This document shows positions 6,104 to 11,799 of a stretch of 11,799 bases of DNA, in pieces; the stretch's first letter is position 1; every line of letters begins with the position of its first letter. The notes below the pieces were generated by a model. It worked only from the letters and a program-made list of their open reading frames with translations. It was not told the DNA's origin and did not search any database. The position numbers and the translations under genes are program-made. Source of the stretch: Georgenia sp. (GTDB lineage Bacteria; Actinomycetota; Actinomycetes; Actinomycetales; Actinomycetaceae); NCBI GenBank assembly GCA_027322565.1, contig DAHVRG010000231.1, forward strand, positions 1 to 11,799, given 5' to 3'.

Positions 6104-7285
6104 ATGGCAACGACACCTGTCACCGGCACCGCCACCCGTCTCCACGGGCTCGACACCCTGCGCGCGGGCGCCCTCGGACTGGGCATCGTGCTCCACTCGC
6201 TCATGCCCTTCGTGCCCGGCCTGCCCTGGCTGGTCTCCGACACCCGGTCCACCGGGCTGGCCGTCGCCGGCATGTACTGGATCCACCTCTTCCGCATGGT
6301 GCTGTTCATGGCCCTGGCGGGCTACTTCGGCCGCCTGGTCCTGCACCGGCGCGGCGCCCGGGCCTACCTGAGCGACCGCCTGCTGCGGGTCGGCCTTCCC
6401 GCGGTCGCGCTGTGGCCGCTCGCCGCCCTGCCCCTGCCCGTGCTCGCCCAGGTGAACCTCATGCTGCGGGGCCTCGAGCCACCCGCCGCGCCTGGACCGC
6501 CGGCCGACGTCGACCTGCTCCACGTGTTCACCCCCGCGCACCTGTGGTTCCTGTGGGTGCTGCTCGAGTGCGCGCTCCTCGTCGTCGTCCTCCGTGCCGG
6601 AGCGGTCCGCCTGCTCGGCGCGGACCGGTGCGGGCGGATCAGCCGTCGTCTCGGGACCGTCCTCTCCGGCCGCGCCGGGGCCGTCCTCGCCGCGCTGCCC
6701 TACCTCGCGTGCCTGCTGCTCCAGGGCCGCGTCGAGGCGGGGGTCGAGGAGCCCACCACCGTGGTCCCCTCGCTCACCGCGCTCACGGCCTACTCGGGGG
6801 CGTTCGTCGTGGGCTGGTGCCTCCAGGCGTCCGCGGGGAGCCTCGCCCGCCTCACCCGCCACTGGCGCGGCCACCTCGTCGCCGGACTGCTGCTCGCCCC
6901 CGCCGGGTTCCTCCTCCCCGCCGGGCAGACCCCGCTCCTCCTGCATGGCACGGTCCTCGCGCTCGCCGGGTGGACCTGGGCGTTCGCGCTCACCGGACTG
7001 TGCATGCGCTTCCTGGACCGCGAGAGCCGGACCGTGCGTTACCTCGCGGACGCGTCGTACTGGAGCTACCTGCTCCACCTGCCGGTGCTCGTCGCCGTCG
7101 GCATCGCGCTGGCGGACCTGGCGTGGCCGATCCCGCTCAAGCTCGCCGTGACGTGGGCGGTGACCGCGGCCGTCCTCCTGCTCAGCTACGACCTGCTCGT
7201 CCGGAGCACCTGGCTGGGGAGCTGGCTCAACGGACGCCGGCGTCCGCGTGCGCTGTCCCGGCGCAGCCGGTCGACCGGCCGGTGA
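6104..7285 (+). CDS. Acyltransferase 3 family membrane protein (OpgC/MdoC-like)
   Basis: The protein has 393 residues and about ten predicted membrane spans. The N-terminus carries the acyltransferase-3 signature GLDTLRAG-x7-LHS (D17, R20, H31), in which the His is a conserved functional residue. The second span region (MVLFMALAGYFGRLVLHRRG) and HLWFLWVLLECALL match the OpgC/MdoC-like branch of the family. The C-terminus holds SYWSYLLHLPVLVAVG, the typical late helix, and ends in a basic cytoplasmic tail. Enzymes of this family transfer acetyl, succinyl or longer acyl groups from the cytoplasm to surface glycans, lipids or antibiotics; the acceptor here cannot be told. It follows the PepSY lipoprotein by 91 bp and is convergent with tRNA-Ser(TGA). 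There is no obvious Shine-Dalgarno. Confidence 0.9.
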   Translation: MATTPVTGTATRLHGLDTLRAGALGLGIVLHSLMPFVPGLPWLVSDTRSTGLAVAGMYWIHLFRMVLFMALAGYFGRLVLHRRGARAYLSDRLLRVGLPAVALWPLAALPLPVLAQVNLMLRGLEPPAAPGPPADVDLLHVFTPAHLWFLWVLLECALLVVVLRAGAVRLLGADRCGRISRRLGTVLSGRAGAVLAALPYLACLLLQGRVEAGVEEPTTVVPSLTALTAYSGAFVVGWCLQASAGSLARLTRHWRGHLVAGLLLAPAGFLLPAGQTPLLLHGTVLALAGWTWAFALTGLCMRFLDRESRTVRYLADASYWSYLLHLPVLVAVGIALADLAWPIPLKLAVTWAVTAAVLLLSYDLLVRSTWLGSWLNGRRRPRALSRRSRSTGR

Positions 7286-7291
7286 CCGGGA

Positions 7292-7307
7292 CCCGGGACG
7301 GCCCGGG
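7292..7307. terminator. Shared hairpin between acyltransferase gene and tRNA-Ser(TGA)
   Basis: CCCGGG-ACGG-CCCGGG is a 6-bp perfect stem with a 4-nt loop. It lies 6 nt after the acyltransferase TGA stop and 10 nt beyond the tRNA 3' end, so it is positioned to end both converging transcripts. There is no T-run on either strand. Confidence 0.5.
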
Positions 7308-7317
7308 CGCTCGTCGG

Positions 7318-7402
7318 CGGAGGGCGAGGGATTCGAACCCTCGGTGGGTTGCCCCACAACGGTTTTCAAGACCGTCACATTCGGCCGCTCTGTCAGCCCT
7401 CC
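7318..7402 (-). tRNA. tRNA-Ser, anticodon TGA
   Basis: This is a class II tRNA of 85 nt including the discriminator base. The acceptor stem GGAGGGC pairs with GCCCTCC (7396-7402 with 7319-7325). The anticodon arm is ACGGT-CTTGAAA-ACCGT, giving TGA, which reads UCA and related Ser codons. The T arm is GAGGG-TTCGAAT-CCCTC. A long variable arm is present and CCA is not encoded. A -10-like TAGACT (7440-7435) lies about 33 nt upstream on the minus strand; no convincing -35 was seen. Confidence 0.97.
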
Positions 7403-7476
7403 CTGCCGCGGCCTCGCGGCGCAACGGCGACACCAGTCTACGCAGCGCCGCGCGCACCGAATGGTAAGGATGGGGC

Positions 7477-8451
7477 ATGCGCGCCATCACCGTGACCCCG
7501 GAGTCCCGCCTCGAGACCACTGAGGTCCCCGAGCCGGCAGCGGCCGCCGGGGAGGTGGTCGTCGAGGTCGTCGCCGCGGGCGTCAACCGCGCGGACCTGC
7601 TCCAGCGGGCCGGCCACTACGCCCCGCCGCCCGGTGCGAGCGACATCCTCGGGCTGGAGGTGTCGGGCACCGTCCGCGAGGTGGGCGACGGAGTCACGGC
7701 GTGGCGGGTCGGGGACCGCGTCTGCGCTCTTCTCGCCGGCGGTGGCTACGCCGAGCGGGTGGCGGTGCCCGCCGGCCAGCTGCTCCCGGCGCCGGCGGGC
7801 CTCGACCTCGTCGACGCCGCGGCACTCCCGGAGGCGATGTGCACCGCGTGGTCCAACCTCGTCGACGTCGGACGGCTGGCAAAGGGGGAGACCCTCCTCG
7901 TCCACGGCGGGTCCGGTGGGGTGGGGTCGGCTGCCGTCCAGCTCGGACGTGCCCTCGGTGCCCGCGTCCTCGCCACCGCCGGGGGCGCGGAGCGGGCGGC
8001 GCGCTGCGAGGCGCTGGGCGCCGACGTGGGCATCGACTACCGGGGTGACGTCCCCGCCGCCGTCGCGGACGCCACGGACGGCCAGGGGGCCGACGTCGTC
8101 CTCGACGTCCTCGGCGCGGGCGGTCTGGGCGACAACGTCCGGATGCTCGCCCGTGGCGGGCGGCTGGTCGTCATCGGCACCCAGCGCGGGCGCCGCGGCG
8201 AGCTCGACCTCATCGCGCTCATGGCGCGGCAGGGGAGCATCCACGGCACGTTGCTGCGGCCCCGGCCGGTGGAGGAGAAGGCCGCCATCGTCGCGGCGGT
8301 GCACGAGCACGTGTGGCCGATGCTCACGGACGGCCGGTTCCGCGCCGTCGTCCACGAGCGGGTCCCCTTCGCCGAGGCCGAGCGCGCGCACGAGCTGCTC
8401 GACTCGGGCACGGTGTTCGGCAAGGTGCTCCTCGTGGCCGACGCCCGCTGA
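7477..8451 (+). CDS. NAD(P)H-quinone oxidoreductase, PIG3-type zinc-free MDR family
   Basis: The protein has 324 residues, full length for the family. The N-terminal GroES-like domain has the PIG3/TP53I3-type signature AGVNRADLLQRAGHYAPPPG and ASDILGLEVSG (residues ~34-64). The Rossmann domain carries the nucleotide-binding loop GGSGGVG (144-150), followed by AAVQLGRALGARV. The cysteine cluster of the structural zinc site and the catalytic zinc ligands of alcohol dehydrogenases are absent, as expected for quinone reductases. These cytoplasmic enzymes reduce quinones or enones with NADPH. ATG at 7477 has AAGGA (7466-7470) 6 nt upstream. The gene is divergent from tRNA-Ser(TGA) across 74 bp and convergent with the isomerase gene. 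I see no link to the neighbouring sugar operon. Confidence 0.93.
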   Translation: MRAITVTPESRLETTEVPEPAAAAGEVVVEVVAAGVNRADLLQRAGHYAPPPGASDILGLEVSGTVREVGDGVTAWRVGDRVCALLAGGGYAERVAVPAGQLLPAPAGLDLVDAAALPEAMCTAWSNLVDVGRLAKGETLLVHGGSGGVGSAAVQLGRALGARVLATAGGAERAARCEALGADVGIDYRGDVPAAVADATDGQGADVVLDVLGAGGLGDNVRMLARGGRLVVIGTQRGRRGELDLIALMARQGSIHGTLLRPRPVEEKAAIVAAVHEHVWPMLTDGRFRAVVHERVPFAEAERAHELLDSGTVFGKVLLVADAR

Positions 8452-8465
8452 CCGCGTCGTCGGCC
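8436..8465. terminator. Hairpin spanning the convergent gene junction
   Basis: GGCCGACG (8436-8443) pairs perfectly with CGTCGGCC (8458-8465) around a 14-nt loop that contains the quinone oxidoreductase stop codon. Only 23 bp separate the two convergent genes, so this symmetric stem is the best candidate for a bidirectional terminator. Confidence 0.45.
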
Positions 8466-8474
8466 GCTCCCGCG

Positions 8475-9719
8475 TCAGGGCAGGGGGCGGCGGACGTCCA
8501 GCAGGCTGCGGGCCAGCGCGGGCGCCAGGGCCGGCGCGAGCGGGAGCCGGGGGATGAGCGTGGCCTGGAGCGCGTGGTAGACATCCGGCTTGCCCGGCCA
8601 GGTACGCGCGCTCGGCCGGTTCTCGGCGTCGAGCTCATGCCGCCAGGCGCCCGGGCGCTCGACGAGATGGGTCGCGGCGTAGTCCCACACCCGCTGGTAC
8701 CACTCGGCGTACTGCTGCTCCCCGGTGACCAGCTCGAGCGCAGCGGCCGCGCCGACCGCCTCGCACACCACCCAGTGCATCCGCTCGTGGACCACCGGCT
8801 CGCCCGCGAAGTCCACCGTGTAGACGAAGCCGTCCGCCCCGTCGACCGCCCACCCGTCGGCCACGGCCCGGTCGAACAGCGCGCGGGCGGCCTCGAGCAG
8901 CCAGCCCTCGGTCGGCCGCTGTCGGACGGTGAGCCCCTCGCGCAGGTGCAGCGCCAGCCGCGCCCACTCGAGCCAGTGCCCGACGGTCGCCCCGAACGGG
9001 CGGAACTGATGGGCGCGGTCGTCGTCGTGGTAGTCGAGCAGCGGCTCCCAGCCGGCGGAGAAGTGCTCGGGGATGCGCCACTCGTGCTCGCGGGCGTAGC
9101 CGTCGAGCACCCGCCGGGCGATGCGCAGCGCCCGGTCGAGCCACACGTCGTCACCGGTGACGTCCGCGGCGGCGAGGTAGGCCTCGACGGTGTGCATGTT
9201 GGCGTTGACGCCCCGGTACTCCTCGGAGGTGGTGAAGCCGCGGTCCCAGGACTCGAGCACCGCACCCTCGTCCTCCCGCCAGAAGCGCTCGGTGCTCACC
9301 GCCAGGGCCTCGTCGAGCAGCTCGCGGCCCCCGGGCCGGGCGGCCGCCGTCACGGAGGCCGCGGCGAGCACGACGAAGGCGTGCGCATAGGCCTCCTTGG
9401 CCTCGTTCACCGGCCCGTCCGGCCCGACGGCGGAGAACCAGCCGCCGTGCTCGGGGTCCCTGAGCCGGGTGGTCAGGGCCGTCACGCCGTGGTCCGCGAG
9501 CGGTCCGGCACCCGGGATGCCGAGGAGGGTGCCGAGGGCGAAGCAGTGCGTCATCCGGCAGGTGAGCCACAGCTCGACCGGTCGCTCGGGGTCGACGTCG
9601 CCGTCGTCGTCGAGGTACCCGAACCCTGCCGGGACGGCCGCGGCGCGCGCGAAGTCGAGCAGTGCGCGAGCCTCCGCGTCGAGCCAGCGGCCGTGGGACG
9701 CCGTGCCGAGCCATGCCAT
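8475..9719 (-). CDS. AGE-family sugar isomerase, YihS-like (mannose / aldose-ketose or sulfoquinovose isomerase)
   Basis: The 414-residue protein belongs to the N-acylglucosamine 2-epimerase family with an (alpha/alpha)6-barrel. It aligns almost without gaps to E. coli YihS as I recall that sequence. Shared blocks include LSHNRW/ASHGRW near the N-terminus, EYRG-NANMH, EHF-x3-W-PL-DY, RPFGATVGHWLEW, DGADGFVYTVDF, ELDAEN and IPRLPLAP. The catalytic histidines of the family are present: H176 (NANMH), H248 (GHW) and H382 (DVYH), as is R55. It should interconvert an aldose and its ketose in the cytoplasm. Two positions I recall as glutamines contacting the sulfonate in YihS (362 and 379) are H361 and P378 here, which favours mannose or a similar sugar over sulfoquinovose. 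The start at 9719 has AAGGAG 8 nt upstream. It is the last gene of the ABC transporter operon, 52 bp after the permease. Confidence 0.9.
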   Translation of the reverse strand: MAWLGTASHGRWLDAEARALLDFARAAAVPAGFGYLDDDGDVDPERPVELWLTCRMTHCFALGTLLGIPGAGPLADHGVTALTTRLRDPEHGGWFSAVGPDGPVNEAKEAYAHAFVVLAAASVTAAARPGGRELLDEALAVSTERFWREDEGAVLESWDRGFTTSEEYRGVNANMHTVEAYLAAADVTGDDVWLDRALRIARRVLDGYAREHEWRIPEHFSAGWEPLLDYHDDDRAHQFRPFGATVGHWLEWARLALHLREGLTVRQRPTEGWLLEAARALFDRAVADGWAVDGADGFVYTVDFAGEPVVHERMHWVVCEAVGAAAALELVTGEQQYAEWYQRVWDYAATHLVERPGAWRHELDAENRPSARTWPGKPDVYHALQATLIPRLPLAPALAPALARSLLDVRRPLP

Positions 9720-9771
9720 GGAGGGTGCTCCTTCGGTCGAGGTGCCCCGACAGCCTAGCCGGGCCGACGCC

Positions 9772-10725
9772 TCAGCCCTTGACCGACCCCGCCAGCAGCC
9801 CCCGGACGAAGTACCGCTGCAGCGTGACGAAGACGATGAGCGGGACGACGATCGAGACGAACGCCCCGGCGGTGAGCAGGTGCCAGTCCTGGCCCCGGGA
9901 CCCGGCCATCTCCGAGAGCCGGGCGGTGAGCGGCTGCACGGCGTTGTTGCCGCCGGTGAACGTCAGCCCGACGAGCAGGTCGTTCCACACCCAGAGGAAC
10001 TGGAAGATCGCGAAGGCCGCGATCGCCGGGACAAGGAGCGGGAGCATGACCCGGAGGAACACCGTGACGTGCCCTGCGCCGTCGACCCGGGCGGCCTCGA
10101 TGAGCTCGCGGGGGATCTCGGACATGAAGTTGTGGAGCAGGAAGGTCGCCAGTGGCAGCGCGAAGGCGGAGTGCGCCACCCACACCGCGAGGTAGGGCAG
10201 CGCGTCGGCGGCCGCCGTGCCGGAGAAGACGCGCAGCAGCGGGATGAGCGACATCTGGAGCGGCACGATCTGGAGCGCGAAGACGACGACGAACAGGGTG
10301 TCCCTCCCCCGCCACCGCAGCACCGAGAACGCGTACGCCGCCATGGTCGCGAAGGTCAGCGGGATGAGGGTCGCCGGGACCGTGATGACGACGGAGTTGA
10401 GGAAGAAGCCCGCGAGTGCCCCGGAGGAGGCGCGTCCGAAGAGCACCTCCTGGTAGTTCTCCAGCGTGAAGGACGGGTTGGTGATGAACGTCCACCACCC
10501 GCTGGTGCGGATCTCCCCCTCCGGCCGGATCGAGCTGACGAACAGCCCGATCGTCGGCATCGTCCACAGCACCGCGATGACGACCGCGGCAGCCGACCCG
10601 ATGCGCGAGCCGAGCATCGTCTTGGCCCGGCTCGCCGTCGGCAGCCGGACGGACCGCATGGGATCGGGCAGGCTGCGCTCCGTGCGCGGTTCGGCGACCG
10701 CGGGGTTTGCCGGTGTGACGCTCAT
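9772..10725 (-). CDS. Carbohydrate ABC transporter permease, MalG-type (AglG-like)
   Basis: The protein has 317 residues. A ~40-residue polar N-terminal tail precedes six predicted membrane spans (first at ~42-65). The EAA loop that contacts the ATPase is at ~210-229 (EAARVDGAGHVTVFLRVMLP). The family-typical FLWVWNDLLVGLTF follows, and the C-terminus QRYFVRGLLAGSVKG is canonical for MalG-type permeases. It should pair with the MalF-type subunit encoded immediately upstream to form the membrane channel of a CUT1 sugar importer. From memory it most resembles the alpha-glucoside AglG/ThuG branch. Its ATG overlaps the stop of the upstream permease gene by 4 bp (ATGA), implying translational coupling. 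The substrate is not determined by the sequence. Confidence 0.93.
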   Translation of the reverse strand: MSVTPANPAVAEPRTERSLPDPMRSVRLPTASRAKTMLGSRIGSAAAVVIAVLWTMPTIGLFVSSIRPEGEIRTSGWWTFITNPSFTLENYQEVLFGRASSGALAGFFLNSVVITVPATLIPLTFATMAAYAFSVLRWRGRDTLFVVVFALQIVPLQMSLIPLLRVFSGTAAADALPYLAVWVAHSAFALPLATFLLHNFMSEIPRELIEAARVDGAGHVTVFLRVMLPLLVPAIAAFAIFQFLWVWNDLLVGLTFTGGNNAVQPLTARLSEMAGSRGQDWHLLTAGAFVSIVVPLIVFVTLQRYFVRGLLAGSVKG

Positions 10726-11708
10726 GCTCCACGCACCTCCCGGTTGCGGATCATCTGGCGCACGTTGAACACGACGATCGGGATGACGAGGACGAAGATC
10801 GCCACCGCAAGCGCCGAGCCCACGCCGTTGTTGCCGAAGGTGAAGGACTGGTCGTACATGAGGTTGGCCAGCACCTGGGTGTCGAAGCGCGCACCGGTCA
10901 TCGTCCGCGGGATGTCGAAGATCTTCAGCGTCGCGATGGTGATCGTCGTGAGGACGACGACGAGGGTCGGTCGCACGCTCGGCACCGTGATCCGGCGGAA
11001 CATCTGCCAGCCGCTCACGCCGTCGAGCCGGGCTGCCTCGACGATGTCACTCGGGATCGCCTTGATCGCGGCCGAGAGGAGCACCATCGCGAACCCGGCC
11101 TGGATCCAGATCATGACGACGATGAGGAAGAAGGTGTTCCACGGCGAGTCCTGCAGGAAGCGGACCGGCTCGAGGCCGAGCCCGACGATGACCGCGTTGA
11201 GCAGGCCGATCTGCTCCTGGGCGGCGCCGCGGTACTCGTAGACGAACTTCCAGATGATGCCCGCACCGACGAAGGAGATCGCCATCGGCATGAAGAGCAG
11301 CGACTTGGCGAGCTTCTCGAAGCGGGAGCTGTCGACGAGGATCGCGTACACCAGCCCGACCGACGTGGACACCAGGGGGACGAGCAGCACCCAGAGGAAG
11401 GTGTTGAGGAAGCCCTGGAGCGAGTCGGGGTTGGTGAGCACCCACGCGTAGTTGTCCAGGCCCACCCACTGCTCCGAGCGCCGGTCCATGAACGACATGA
11501 CCGTCGTCCGGATCGCCGGGTAGACGAGCCCGAGGCCGAGCAGGAAGAACGCGGGGCCACCGAAGGCGAGGATCATCCAGAATGTGCGGCTCCGGCCGGT
11601 GAACCGGTCCGCGAGCCGCGCCGCTCCGAGGATCACCCCGACGACGACGAGCAGGGCGAGGACGGCCAGCACCATCTGGCCGATCTTGGAACCGAGGAAG
11701 AAGTCCAT
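10722..11708 (-). CDS. Carbohydrate ABC transporter permease, MalF-type (AglF-like)
   Basis: The protein has 328 residues. It has an extra N-terminal membrane span (~10-31) before the usual six, as in the AglF/ThuF branch of CUT1 permeases. Other markers are FWMILAFGGPAFFLLGLGLV (~43-62), MPMAISFVGAGIIWKFVYEY (~140-159) and the EAA loop at ~224-243 (EAARLDGVSGWQMFRRITVP). It forms the membrane channel with the MalG-type partner. ATG at 11708 is preceded by GGAGG with a rather long 10-nt spacer. It lies 72 bp downstream of another gene end, with a large stem-loop between. Known AglF-type systems import alpha-glucosides or trehalose; the substrate here may differ because the operon ends in an isomerase gene. 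Confidence 0.93.
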   Translation of the reverse strand: MDFFLGSKIGQMVLAVLALLVVVGVILGAARLADRFTGRSRTFWMILAFGGPAFFLLGLGLVYPAIRTTVMSFMDRRSEQWVGLDNYAWVLTNPDSLQGFLNTFLWVLLVPLVSTSVGLVYAILVDSSRFEKLAKSLLFMPMAISFVGAGIIWKFVYEYRGAAQEQIGLLNAVIVGLGLEPVRFLQDSPWNTFFLIVVMIWIQAGFAMVLLSAAIKAIPSDIVEAARLDGVSGWQMFRRITVPSVRPTLVVVLTTITIATLKIFDIPRTMTGARFDTQVLANLMYDQSFTFGNNGVGSALAVAIFVLVIPIVVFNVRQMIRNREVRGA

Positions 11709-11728
11709 GCGCGCACCACCTCCGTCAG

Positions 11729-11778
11729 GCGACGGGGGGCGGGAGCGGGACCGTCCGTCCCGCTCCCGCCCCCGTCGC
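11729..11778 (-). other. Very stable intergenic stem-loop ahead of the permease genes
   Basis: The arms 11729-11750 and 11758-11778 form about 21 bp with a single bulged G (six G face five C) and a 7-nt loop. It starts 3 nt beyond the stop of the preceding frame and ends 20 nt before the permease start. In sugar ABC operons, such structures between the binding-protein and permease genes often reduce permease expression through partial termination or by protecting the upstream message. There is no T-run. Confidence 0.8.
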
Positions 11779-11780
11779 TG

Positions 11781-11799
11781 TCAGGTCACGGCCAGGAGG
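11781..11799 (-). CDS. C-terminal end of an upstream gene, probably the ABC solute-binding protein (partial)
   Basis: One minus-strand frame entering the window reads LLAVT and then TGA at 11783-11781, immediately before the large stem-loop. A second frame also stops nearby (TGA at 11788-11786), so the frame is not certain. The identity is inferred only from position: a solute-binding protein gene normally precedes MalF/MalG-type permeases in actinobacterial operons. Confidence 0.35.

Noticed and set aside
5110..6309. N-terminal extension of the secreted propeller gene up to 6309
   Set aside because: It is antisense to the lipoprotein and acyltransferase genes, with Ser/Arg-rich shadow translation. 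The true start at 5109 begins a signal peptide and has its own ribosome-binding site.
8313..11241. Long plus-strand frames opposite the isomerase and permeases
   Set aside because: They are shadows of well-supported minus-strand genes; the Arg/Glu/Asp-rich translations have no family features.
1..11799. CRISPR array, insertion sequence, phage or toxin-antitoxin genes
   Set aside because: No regularly spaced repeats, transposase motifs, integrase or small toxin-antitoxin pairs were recognised on either strand.

Overview
The window is about 70% G+C or more, with strongly G/C-biased third codon positions. It holds secreted glycoside hydrolases with carbohydrate-binding modules, a PepSY lipoprotein and sugar ABC permeases without a linked ATPase. 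This points to a soil- or plant-litter-type actinobacterium, probably Micrococcales (Cellulomonas/Georgenia-like). That placement is inferred from gene content, not from a marker gene.

Region 1 (1-3700, minus strand) is a hemicellulose-degradation locus. A 991-residue secreted GH43 enzyme is followed, in the same orientation, by the N-terminus of a second secreted protein whose binding module resembles the one inside the GH43 protein. The GH43 gene has a readable promoter (TTGACC-17-TATCTT), a LacI-family-type operator (TGTTAGCGCGAACA) just downstream of the predicted start point, and a second inverted repeat overlapping the -10 box. This suggests a substrate-induced locus for xylan or arabinoxylan.

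Region 2 (3700-7480) is housekeeping and envelope territory bracketed by two minus-strand tRNA-Ser genes (GCT and TGA anticodons), each with hairpins downstream. Between them lie a secreted propeller-like protein of unknown function (minus), then three plus-strand genes: a 60-residue membrane protein, a PepSY-repeat lipoprotein and an acyltransferase-3 membrane enzyme. These plus-strand genes lack good Shine-Dalgarno sequences, and at least one looks leaderless.

Region 3 (7477-8451, plus) is a PIG3-type quinone oxidoreductase gene, convergent with region 4 across a 23-bp gap.

Region 4 (8475-11799, minus) is a sugar uptake operon read right to left: the end of an upstream gene (probably the solute-binding protein), a very strong intergenic stem-loop, MalF-type and MalG-type permeases overlapping by 4 bp (ATGA), and a YihS-like AGE-family isomerase. 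Together they would import a sugar and convert an aldose to a ketose in the cytoplasm. The substrate could be mannose or a related aldose, or, less certainly, sulfoquinovose. No ATPase gene is present, which fits a shared MsiK-type ATPase.

No CRISPR array, insertion sequence, phage gene or clearly novel defence system was found. No gene-free stretch exceeds 300 bp.
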